Shown here: in pieces, positions 7,033 through 13,227 of the stretch
Position numbering within the stretch: position 1 is the stretch's first letter
Layout of the letters: each line of letters opens with the position of its first letter
Assembly: GCA_024639925.1 (NCBI GenBank)
Contig: JAHEGA010000028.1
Span: 2,165-24,139 of the forward strand
DNA from: Microbacteriaceae bacterium
GTDB taxonomy: Bacteria; Actinomycetota; Actinomycetes; Actinomycetales; Microbacteriaceae
Reading direction: 5' to 3'
DNA: 21,975 bases
Made by a program: the position numbers and the translations under genes
Notes under the pieces: model-generated
The model's database searches: none
What the model saw: only the letters and a program-made list of their open reading frames with translations
What the model was told of the DNA's origin: nothing

Positions 7033-8000
7033 TAGTTGGCCCCCGAAAACTCGGAGCGGCGGTTAACAATCCACCGTGCCACTGAGTTGACCACGAGAGT
7101 GATGGCGAAAAGTATCAGCCCTGACGCGATGAGCGCATTAATGTTCAAGCCGTAGGCCTCAGGAAAGCTCAGCGCGACGTTTGCCGCAATAGTCGAGGGG
7201 TTCACCGAACTAATCAGGTTCAGCGAGATAACTCCTGTGGCCGAGAGAACCATAGCGACCGCGAGTGTCTCGCCTAGCGCTCGGCCCAACCCCAACATGG
7301 CCGCCGAGATGATCCCCCCTCGCCCTACCGGCAGTACCACCGTTCTGATCATTTCCCACTTGGTGGCGCCCAACGCATAGGACGCCTCTTCATAGAGCGC
7401 AGGGGTTTGCAGAAAGACTTCGCGTGAAACTGCCGTGATGATGGGCAAAACCATCACCGCAAGCACCAAAGCAGCGGTGAGAATGGTGCGGCCAGTACCA
7501 GACGCCGGTCCAGCGAAAAAGGGAAGGAAACTGAGGTTATCCGCCAGCCAGGTGTAGGAGGGCTGCAGGGCTGGCGCGAGAATGACGCCACCCCAGAGGC
7601 CGTAAACCACCGAGGGCACGGCGGCCAACAGGTCAACGACATACCCAAGGGTCGTGGCTACCCGCCGTGGTGCGTAGTGCGAAATGAAAAGGGCGATACC
7701 GATGGCCAGGGGAAACGCCACAACCATGGCCAAAGCTGCCGCCCACAGCGTTCCAAACACGAGTGGTCCGACCCACACCCAGAAAGACTCACCAGCGAGG
7801 AGAGAAATGTCGTTCGGGTCGGCCGTAATGGCGGGGAACCCTTCGAGCAAGAGGAAGCCCGACACCGCAGCCAGCATGAGGAGGATGAAAGTACCGGCAC
7901 CTTTGGCAGAGCCAGAGAAGATCCGGTCACCAGGACGAACGACGGTTTTGCGCGCCGACGGAGAAGTGTTGCGAGACGCCCCACCCGCATCCTGTGTCAT
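7032..8000 (-). CDS. pstC: Phosphate ABC transporter permease PstC
   Basis: A 322-residue membrane subunit of the phosphate importer. After a polar N-terminus it has a first hydrophobic segment at about 36-53, then the permease domain from about residue 80 (LVFGTLWAAALAMVVAFPLA). The periplasmic loop is followed by the coupling-loop motif LYEEASYALGATKWEMIRTV (about 202-221), then LGRALGETLAVAMVL, which is characteristic of PstC. The order pstS-pstC-pstA-pstB is canonical. It lies 122 nt after pstS, a gap that carries a strong hairpin, and overlaps pstA by one base. An AAGG about 10 nt before the ATG could serve as the ribosome binding site. Confidence 0.95.
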   Translation of the reverse strand: MTQDAGGASRNTSPSARKTVVRPGDRIFSGSAKGAGTFILLMLAAVSGFLLLEGFPAITADPNDISLLAGESFWVWVGPLVFGTLWAAALAMVVAFPLAIGIALFISHYAPRRVATTLGYVVDLLAAVPSVVYGLWGGVILAPALQPSYTWLADNLSFLPFFAGPASGTGRTILTAALVLAVMVLPIITAVSREVFLQTPALYEEASYALGATKWEMIRTVVLPVGRGGIISAAMLGLGRALGETLAVAMVLSATGVISLNLISSVNPSTIAANVALSFPEAYGLNINALIASGLILFAITLVVNSVARWIVNRRSEFSGAN

Positions 8001-8073
8001 AACGGAAAACCTTCGTTGGGAGTAATCATGCGACGGTCAAGGCGCGAGGGCTCGAGCTCTAATGGCGAGTTTA

Positions 8074-8117
8074 GAGGGGGTGGTGCCCGAGTGAGAAACC
8101 ACAGGCGCCACCCCCTC
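8074..8117 (-). terminator. Strong hairpin after pstS (attenuator or mRNA-stabilising element)
   Basis: Two 14-nt arms, GAGGGGGTGGTGCC (8074-8087) and GGCGCCACCCCCTC (8104-8117), pair with one non-Watson-Crick position around a 16-nt loop. The hairpin begins 5 nt after the pstS stop on the minus strand and has no good U-run after it. This suggests partial termination or protection of the pstS message, so that binding protein is made in excess over the permease, rather than full termination. Confidence 0.6.
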
Positions 8118-8122
8118 AACCT

Positions 8123-9241
8123 CTACTGAATGGTTGCGAGTATGGCCTCGGCGTTTGCTCGAGTCGCCTCCGACACCGGGGCGTTTCCAGCGTTTGCTTG
8201 AGCCGCCAGCTGGCCCTCTTCGCTCATGACGTAAGACACATAGCTCTTGACCAGGTCGACAACAGAATCATCGGCGTAGTCGTTACAGCCAATCAGGTAG
8301 CTGACCAACACGATGGGGTAAGTGCCGCTTTCTTCGGTCGCGCGGTCCAGCTCGATTGCGCGGTCGTTGTCACCGCGCTGGCCCTCGTCGGCACGCGGTG
8401 AAGCATCCACAATCTTTGCCGCAGCCTCTGCACTGTAGGGAACATACTCACTGCCCACCTTGATCGCCACGACACCGAGGCTGCCTGCGCGGGAAGCGTC
8501 GGCGTACCCAATGGTGCCCACACCGTTCGTTACCGCATCGACAACTCCCGAAGTCTGAGGCGCTCCCTCGCCGCCCCATTCGGCAGGCCAGGATTCAAAC
8601 GATCCGGCGTTGGCGCCGGCCAGAACCCAGTAGTCCGGGGAGGCTTTGGCCATGTAGTCCGTGAAATTAGCCGTAGTCCCAGAGTCATCTGAGCGGTGCA
8701 CTGCCGTGATGTTTTGATCAGGGAGCGAAACTCCAGGGTTTTGGCCGGTGATGGCCGAATCGTTCCAGTTTGAAATCTCCCCGGTGAAAATCTGAGCCAG
8801 TGTGTCGGCATCCAGATTCAACGTGGAGACACCCTCGATGTTGAAGATGATTGCGATCGGGGAGATGTAAGCAGGAATCTGCCAAATCCCCTCGCCTTCC
8901 ACACACGAGCCAAAGGGTCCTCCCGTGATTTCCTCGACTCGGAAAGCCCGATCAGAACCAGCAAACGACGAAGCACCACTTTGGAAGGTCTCGCGCCCAC
9001 CACCCGAACCGATGGGGTCATAGGTGACCGTGACGCTTTCATTGGCTGTCTGGAAGCCCGCAACCCATGCTTCTTGCGCAGCACCCTGGGAAGAGGCGCC
9101 GGCGCCGATGAGTGTTCCTGACAGGCCCGAGCCACTGGAGTCGCTGCCGGAGTTCCCGTCGCCACCCGCACACGCTGAGAGAACGAATGCGGCTGATGCA
9201 AGAAGTGCTACTCCCGCAAGACGCTGTGAACGATTGGTCAT
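8123..9241 (-). CDS. pstS: Phosphate-binding lipoprotein PstS
   Basis: The extracellular phosphate receptor of the PstSCAB importer. The 372-residue precursor has a short basic N-region, a hydrophobic stretch and the lipobox LSAC with Cys24 as the lipidation site. A Gly/Ser-rich linker follows, typical of Gram-positive lipoproteins anchored to the outer face of the membrane. Phosphate-contacting family motifs are visible: GAGASSQGAAQEAW, IGSGGGRETF, FAGSDRAF and HRSDDSGTTANFTDYM. A purine-rich AGGTGAGG upstream of the ATG is a fair ribosome binding site. It is first in the operon, with a PHO-box-like direct repeat about 100 nt upstream and a strong hairpin just after its stop. Regulation by phosphate starvation through PhoP (or RegX3) is inferred from that repeat. 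Confidence 0.96.
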   Translation of the reverse strand: MTNRSQRLAGVALLASAAFVLSACAGGDGNSGSDSSGSGLSGTLIGAGASSQGAAQEAWVAGFQTANESVTVTYDPIGSGGGRETFQSGASSFAGSDRAFRVEEITGGPFGSCVEGEGIWQIPAYISPIAIIFNIEGVSTLNLDADTLAQIFTGEISNWNDSAITGQNPGVSLPDQNITAVHRSDDSGTTANFTDYMAKASPDYWVLAGANAGSFESWPAEWGGEGAPQTSGVVDAVTNGVGTIGYADASRAGSLGVVAIKVGSEYVPYSAEAAAKIVDASPRADEGQRGDNDRAIELDRATEESGTYPIVLVSYLIGCNDYADDSVVDLVKSYVSYVMSEEGQLAAQANAGNAPVSEATRANAEAILATIQ

Positions 9242-9321
9242 TCTGTATTACCTCACCTTGTTCGAAGAGAAATAGGGATTGCACGGTTGTGCTGTTTACA
9301 CTCTCTCGACCACGGGTAGCG

Positions 9322-9327
9322 ACCATA
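9322..9327 (-). promoter_or_regulatory. pstS: Candidate -10 of the pst promoter
   Basis: On the minus strand TATGGT lies 10 nt downstream of the GTTCAC direct repeats. This is the spacing expected when a response regulator bound to a PHO box replaces the -35 contact. It would give a leader of roughly 70-75 nt before pstS. The hexamer is a moderate match and other -10s are possible. Confidence 0.4.
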
Positions 9328-9337
9328 AAGCGAGTGG

Positions 9338-9354
9338 GTGAACAACGCGTGAAC
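9338..9354 (-). promoter_or_regulatory. PHO-box-like direct repeat upstream of pstS
   Basis: On the minus strand GTTCAC occurs twice with an 11-bp period (GTTCACGCGTTGTTCACC). This matches the 11-bp direct-repeat PHO box described for actinobacterial PhoP, whose units begin G(G/T)TCA. It lies about 100 nt before pstS. Only two units are clear. It also overlaps an in-frame upstream GTG of the divergent kinase gene, which argues for the later start of that gene. Confidence 0.6.
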
Positions 9355-9390
9355 AAACCAGAGTCGCAGCGCTGTGCAAGAGTATGGGGC

Positions 9391-10362
9391 GTGAAAGAGA
9401 TACCACAGGTCATCACGGTCACTCCTGCGCCCTGTATTGATCGCACGTATCAGGTGAATGAGCTCGCGCGCGGTGGCACCCATCGCGCACATCACGTGTC
9501 AGCGGAATTTGCCGGTAAAGGCGTGAACGTGACACAGGCCCTCACCCTGGGAGGAATTGCTTCGCGGGCCATCGTTCCCCTGACGGATGCAGACGAGGAT
9601 CGCTGGGCGGACACCGAGTCTTTGATTGTGTCGCCCGCGTCACAGGACATTCGCATCAACATCACGATCACCGAACCTGACGGAACAACAACCAAAGTCA
9701 ACGAACAACCTTCCCCCCTCACTCGCGCAGAGTGGAGCGCGCTCGCCCACATGGCACTCGAGAACATCCAGGAGTCATCCGCTTCGTGGCTAGTGGTAGC
9801 GGGCACTCTCCCGGGTGACACCGACGAGGCAATCGAAGCAGTCGAGTCCCTCATCACCCAAGCAACAGCTGCGGGTTGCAAGGTTGCACTCGACACTTCG
9901 GGACCCGCGCTGATGCGCCTGGCGCGCGCAGGACTTCCGGATTTCATCAAACCCAACGCTGCGGAGCTCGCCGAATGCGTGGGGCGCCCGATCGCCACCA
10001 TCGGCGATGTGATCGACGCTGGCACGGAAATCGCCGGCTGGGGTGTTGAATCCGTCGTCGTGAGCCTCGGGCCAGATGGGATTGTGGGCATCAATGCGGA
10101 CCGTGCGGTGCATGCCTGGACTTTGCCACTCGATGTGCGCAACACCATTGGCGCCGGCGACGCCAGTGTCGCCGGTTTCCTAGCGCATGTCGCCAACACT
10201 CCGGGGGATTTAGAAGGCGCGGTTGCCCAGGCAGTGACGTGGGGTGCACAGAAGGTCCAACAGGAGGGGTCTCAGCTCCAGCACTTTGATGACCCCGTCG
10301 AGGTGACGAGCACCCTGACCCCCCATCGCGATCGTCGATTGACGGAACCCGGCGTTTTCTAA
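9391..10362 (+). CDS. 1-phosphofructokinase/tagatose-6-phosphate kinase-type hexose kinase
   Basis: A 323-residue PfkB-superfamily kinase of the FruK/LacC branch. Evidence is the N-terminal ITVTPAPCIDRTYQV (family form TPNPxxDRTY), FAGKGVNVTQAL (GGKGxNVA signature), IKPNAAELAE, VVSLGPDGIVG and the C-terminal TIGAGDASVAGF with catalytic base Asp257. This branch phosphorylates fructose 1-phosphate, tagatose 6-phosphate or fructose 6-phosphate to the bisphosphate. The sequence does not tell which, so no symbol is given. It is the first gene of a PTS polyol locus. A zinc dehydrogenase downstream would make a ketose phosphate that this enzyme could phosphorylate before aldol cleavage. GTG 9391 gives a family-like N-terminus. 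An in-frame GTG at 9349 lies inside the PHO-box-like repeat and adds unrelated residues. Neither start has a good Shine-Dalgarno. Confidence 0.88.
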   Translation: MKEIPQVITVTPAPCIDRTYQVNELARGGTHRAHHVSAEFAGKGVNVTQALTLGGIASRAIVPLTDADEDRWADTESLIVSPASQDIRINITITEPDGTTTKVNEQPSPLTRAEWSALAHMALENIQESSASWLVVAGTLPGDTDEAIEAVESLITQATAAGCKVALDTSGPALMRLARAGLPDFIKPNAAELAECVGRPIATIGDVIDAGTEIAGWGVESVVVSLGPDGIVGINADRAVHAWTLPLDVRNTIGAGDASVAGFLAHVANTPGDLEGAVAQAVTWGAQKVQQEGSQLQHFDDPVEVTSTLTPHRDRRLTEPGVF

Positions 10363-10382
10363 CCCTTCGAGCACCACATTAT

Positions 10383-10424
10383 GGTTTTGTGTGGTTTTGG
10401 ATGTTGCTTTGTGTGGGTTTGTGG
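10383..10424 (+). repeat. G/T-rich phased direct repeats before the DeoR gene, operator candidate
   Basis: TTTGTGTGGTTTTG (10386-10399) and TTTGTGTGGGTTTG (10408-10421) are 13/14 identical and start 22 bp apart, two helical turns. GGTTTTG also repeats at 10383 and 10393. The 55 bases from 10380 contain a single C on this strand. The array ends where a TAGTTT -10 candidate (10425-10430) for the regulator gene begins. Direct, helically phased repeats are a common operator layout for DeoR-family repressors, so autoregulation is likely. A weak ACCACA/TGTGGT hairpin (10373-10395) overlaps it. Confidence 0.5.
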
Positions 10425-10469
10425 TAGTTTTTTGCCAGCTATTTCATAGAAATGCGGAAGGCGACAACG

Positions 10470-11228
10470 ATGTTGGCAGAAGAGCGGCGACTGTTCATAG
10501 CCGAGTGGACCCGTGAATCGGGTCGCCTCGATGCCGGCGACGCTGCCATCAAACTCAACGTTGCAACGGAAACTGTCCGCAGAGATCTCGATGTTCTTCA
10601 GCGCCGCGGGGTTGTCCGCCGCGTCCACGGTGGCGCGATTGCGATGGAGCGCTTCGCGCACGAGTACACCATTCCCGAGCGCCAGAACCTTAATCCCGAG
10701 GCAAAGCAGCGCATTGCCGAGGCGGCGAGCCACTACATCCCGCACGAAGGGTGCGTGTTCGTCGATGGCGGCACCACCACCGAGTTTCTCGCACCGGCAC
10801 TGCGGAACCGGCCTGACCTCGTTGTGGTCACCAACAGCGTCAACCTCGCGGCCCGAATTGCTGATTCCTCAACCAAGACCTACACGCTTGCCGGTTACGT
10901 TCGCCCCACCACATTGAGTGCTGTCGGTGCGCGCACAGTCGAAGACTTGAGCAGCTTGAATGCGGTTGTTGCGTTCCTCGGAACCAACGGCGTCTCCCCG
11001 GAACTGAACTTCACGGCGTTTGATACTGACGAGGCAGCGGTCAAGAAAGTCATGATCGCCAACTCGGCGGAGACCATCGTGTTGGCGGACAACAAGAAGT
11101 TTGGGTCTATTTACCCGGCCACGTTTGGCATCCCCACAGATTTTGATCGACTTGTCACAGATATCGGCACCGACCAGCGCTACATCGAACAGTGTGGCCA
11201 GCTCGGCGTCGAGGTGGTCGCAGCATGA
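10470..11228 (+). CDS. DeoR-family transcriptional regulator of the PTS locus
   Basis: A 252-residue regulator with the classic two-part layout. The N-terminal DeoR winged helix-turn-helix spans about residues 5-55, with the recognition region NVATETVRRDLDVLQRRGVV and then RRVHGGA. The C-terminal effector-sensing DeoRC domain has FVDGGTTTEFLAPAL (about 97-111), VVTNSVNLA, AFLGTNGVS and ADNKKFG, typical of sugar-phosphate-sensing members. These proteins usually repress sugar catabolic genes until a phosphorylated sugar binds. ATG 10470 is chosen over ATG 10452 because GGAAGG sits 8 nt before it and the protein then starts MLAEERR as in the family. The gene lies between the hexose kinase and the EIIC gene with repeat elements on both sides, so it probably controls both itself and the PTS operon. 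Confidence 0.92.
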   Translation: MLAEERRLFIAEWTRESGRLDAGDAAIKLNVATETVRRDLDVLQRRGVVRRVHGGAIAMERFAHEYTIPERQNLNPEAKQRIAEAASHYIPHEGCVFVDGGTTTEFLAPALRNRPDLVVVTNSVNLAARIADSSTKTYTLAGYVRPTTLSAVGARTVEDLSSLNAVVAFLGTNGVSPELNFTAFDTDEAAVKKVMIANSAETIVLADNKKFGSIYPATFGIPTDFDRLVTDIGTDQRYIEQCGQLGVEVVAA

Positions 11229-11244
11229 TGACCACACCCTTAGG

Positions 11245-11270
11245 TTTCGTTTCCAAAGTTGGAAGCGAAA
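11245..11270. promoter_or_regulatory. 26-bp inverted repeat between the DeoR and EIIC genes, operator candidate
   Basis: Arms TTTCGTTTCCAA (11245-11256) and TTGGAAGCGAAA (11259-11270) are complementary at 11 of 12 positions around a 2-bp centre. A 2-nt centre is poor for an RNA hairpin and there is no U-run after it, so a DNA operator is likelier than a terminator. TTTCGTTT-like motifs occur in operators of several DeoR-family regulators. It lies 17 nt after the DeoR gene and 100 nt before the EIIC gene. Confidence 0.5.
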
Positions 11271-11294
11271 ACGTACGAGAGACCGGTGAAGGGC

Positions 11295-11317
11295 GCTCAT
11301 TCTCCCTGAGCATTTTT
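11295..11317 (+). terminator. Weak hairpin with T-run upstream of EIIC gene
   Basis: GCTCA (11295-11299) and TGAGC (11307-11311) form a 5-bp stem followed by ATTTTT. It could end read-through from the DeoR gene or act as an attenuator for the PTS operon. The stem is short, so the call is tentative. Confidence 0.3.
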
Positions 11318-11370
11318 CCCCGGGGCACTCGAGTACACAGCACACAACCTCTCGAAGGAAGGTAATACCA

Positions 11371-12483
11371 ATGAGTGAATTTATTCCCTCTGGTGTCGGT
11401 GGCCAAACAGGTTTCCGCGCTGGAGTACAGAAGCTGGGAGGCAACCTCGCAGGAATGGTGATTCCGAACATCGGAGCATTCATCGCCTGGGGTCTGCTGA
11501 CCGCTTTGTTCATCCCCACGGGATGGCTGCCTAACGAGAACTTCTCGTCGATGGTCGGTCCCATGATTCTCAACCTGTTGCCGATTCTCATCGGTTACAC
11601 CGGTGGTCGAATCGTTCACGGTCAGCGCGGTGCGGTGATTGGTTCGATTGCCACCGTTGGTGTGATCGTCGGAACCGACATCCCCATGTTCCTCGGCGCC
11701 ATGATTATTGGACCGCTGATGGCATGGATCCTCAAGTACATCGACAAGGCACTTGACCCCATCACCCCTCCCGGCTTCGAAATGCTTATCGGCAACTTCT
11801 CGCTGGGTATTGCGGGAATGTTGGGCGCCATGCTCGGTTACCTCGGCATTGGACCCATCGTGTCCGGTATCACCACGTTCCTCGGAAACGGTGTGGGCTG
11901 GCTCGTGGACAACTCGCTGCTCCCCTTGGCTTCACTGCTGATTGAGCCCGCGAAGATCCTCTTCATGAACAACGCCATCAACTTCGGTGTTCTGGCCCCC
12001 CTGGGTGTCGTGGATGCAGAAGCAACCGGTCAATCCATCATGTTCATGCTGGAAACGAACCCTGGCCCCGGCCTCGGACTGCTGGTGGCCTTCTGGCTGG
12101 CCGGTCCGAAACTGCTCCGTGGTTCCGCTCCCGGTGCGATCATCATCCACTTCCTGGGTGGAATCCACGAGATCTACTTCCCCTACGTGCTGCTGAAGCC
12201 TCAGGTTGTCCTGGGTGTCATCGCTGGTGGCATGGTCGGAGTAGCAACGTTCATGGTGACCGGCGTCGGACTTGTGTCGACACCTTCGCCCGGTTCGATC
12301 TTCGCCTACATGGCCGTTACCCCCGCAGGAAACCACCTCGGTGTTCTGCTCGGTATCGCGCTGTCAGCTGCCACGTCCTTCGTGGTGACCTGGTTCATCC
12401 TTCGCCTGTCGAAGGGTGACGCTTCGGAAGCTGACCTCGCAGAGGCAAAGGACCGCAGCAAAGAAATGAAGGCTGGTAAGTAA
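11371..12483 (+). CDS. PTS mannitol-family permease, EIIC domain protein
   Basis: A 370-residue membrane permease collinear with the EIIC domain of E. coli MtlA. Shared blocks include IPNIGAFIAWGLLTALFIPT (31-50), GWLPNE, LLPILIGYTGGRIV, PMFLGAMIIGPL, GFEMLIGNFSLGI, EPAKILFMNNAIN, ETNPGPGLGLLVA and HFLGGIHEIYFPYVLL. It moves a polyol across the membrane and receives phosphate from EIIB. The GGIHE glutamate, Glu267, is kept. The histidine of the NNAINHG motif (His195 in E. coli MtlA, studied as functionally important) is Phe205 here, which may change substrate choice, so I do not assign mtlA. EIIB and EIIA are separate proteins rather than fused as in E. coli. GAAGGAAGG 8 nt before the ATG is a strong ribosome binding site. 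The EIIB gene follows after 2 nt. Confidence 0.93.
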   Translation: MSEFIPSGVGGQTGFRAGVQKLGGNLAGMVIPNIGAFIAWGLLTALFIPTGWLPNENFSSMVGPMILNLLPILIGYTGGRIVHGQRGAVIGSIATVGVIVGTDIPMFLGAMIIGPLMAWILKYIDKALDPITPPGFEMLIGNFSLGIAGMLGAMLGYLGIGPIVSGITTFLGNGVGWLVDNSLLPLASLLIEPAKILFMNNAINFGVLAPLGVVDAEATGQSIMFMLETNPGPGLGLLVAFWLAGPKLLRGSAPGAIIIHFLGGIHEIYFPYVLLKPQVVLGVIAGGMVGVATFMVTGVGLVSTPSPGSIFAYMAVTPAGNHLGVLLGIALSAATSFVVTWFILRLSKGDASEADLAEAKDRSKEMKAGK

Positions 12484-12485
12484 CC

Positions 12486-12800
12486 ATGGCCTCCGTATCG
12501 GCTAGTGACATCAAGCAAATTGTTGTTGCCTGCGAAGCAGGCATGGGCTCATCAGTGATGGTGGCCCGGGCACTTGCTAAACAGTTGAAAGCACAGGGGA
12601 TTACGGTGACGCACTCCCCGGTCAACCAACTCGCGGAAACATCGCACGAGCTCGTGCTTGTTCACCGGGGGCTCAGTGCCCGCGCGAAGCAGGCCGTGCC
12701 CGACTCGGTGGTCATCATCTTTGACATGTTCTTGGGTGATCTCAACATCGCGAAATTGGTCGGTGCCATTCAGAACGGTGACGTTATCTCCGATGGCTGA
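12486..12800 (+). CDS. PTS EIIB component, mannitol type
   Basis: A 104-residue soluble phosphocarrier. The phosphoryl-accepting cysteine is expected at Cys16 in IVVACEAGMGSSVMVA, the P-loop-like motif of lactose/mannitol-type EIIB domains. The HSPVNQLAE and LVHRGLSARAK segments match the mannitol EIIB fold. It passes phosphate from EIIA to the substrate bound in EIIC. It is encoded 2 nt after the EIIC gene and overlaps the EIIA gene by 8 nt, so all three are translated from one message. Confidence 0.92.
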   Translation: MASVSASDIKQIVVACEAGMGSSVMVARALAKQLKAQGITVTHSPVNQLAETSHELVLVHRGLSARAKQAVPDSVVIIFDMFLGDLNIAKLVGAIQNGDVISDG

Positions 12801-13224
12801 TCTGCTCCAACTGGCCGGTATTACGCTAGACGCTACGGTCTCCTCGAGAGAGGAGGCCGTAGCGCTCTGCGGCGCGAAACTGGTGGAACTCGGTGCTGTC
12901 TCCCCGGAGTACGCCGACGCCATGTGGGAGCGCGAGCAGATTTTTCCCTCCGAAATGGGTGAAGGCTTCGCCATTCCCCACGGCACGGACGAGTCCCGCT
13001 CCTTTGTGAACTTTGACCAACTCGTTTTCCTTCGCTTGAGCGAAGAAATCACCTGGGTTAACGAACCCGTTTCTGTGTGCGTGGGCATTGCCTCCGCTGG
13101 AGACGGGCACGTGGAAATACTCGGGAACCTGGCCGACATCCTGATGGATGACGATGCCGCGCACATACTTCGAACCTCAACCAACCCCGCAGAAATTCGT
13201 GACCTCATTATGAAAGGTGCCTAA
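12793..13224 (+). CDS. PTS EIIA component, mannitol/fructose type
   Basis: A 143-residue cytosolic phosphocarrier of the PTS EIIA type 2 (fructose/mannitol) superfamily. The motif GEGFAIPHGTDES carries the phosphorylated histidine, predicted His63. YADAMWEREQIFPSEM before it and VGIASAGDGHVEILGNLADIL after it are typical of mannitol EIIA. It accepts phosphate from HPr and donates it to EIIB Cys16. ATG 12793 lies inside the last codons of the EIIB gene (8-nt overlap); an earlier in-frame start would extend deep into EIIB and add unrelated sequence. The zinc dehydrogenase gene follows after 3 nt. Confidence 0.93.
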   Translation: MADLLQLAGITLDATVSSREEAVALCGAKLVELGAVSPEYADAMWEREQIFPSEMGEGFAIPHGTDESRSFVNFDQLVFLRLSEEITWVNEPVSVCVGIASAGDGHVEILGNLADILMDDDAAHILRTSTNPAEIRDLIMKGA

Positions 13225-13227
13225 CGC

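Noticed and set aside
9112..9390. Earlier starts for the hexose kinase (open frame from 9112, in-frame GTG 9349)
   Set aside because: The extension runs through the pstS signal-peptide region and the PHO-box-like repeat and encodes no PfkB sequence; the family N-terminus begins at 9391.
9492..10199. Long minus-strand open frame of 235 codons inside the hexose kinase gene
   Set aside because: It has no recognisable domain, is Ser/Ala/Pro-rich in the way of antisense shadows, and the plus-strand frame has clear kinase motifs.
10373..10398. ACCACA/TGTGGT hairpin followed by TTT as a terminator for the hexose kinase gene
   Set aside because: The stem is only 6 bp with an 11-nt loop and it coincides with the G/T-rich repeat array, which explains the sequence better.
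10441..10453. Small inverted repeat ATTTC-ATA-GAAAT just before the DeoR gene
   Set aside because: Arms of 5 bp in an A/T-rich leader are likely to arise by chance; it is not strong enough to call an operator.
12552..13208. Minus-strand open frame of 218 codons opposite the EIIB/EIIA genes
   Set aside because: It spans two well-supported plus-strand PTS genes and shows no family motif, so it is an antisense artefact.
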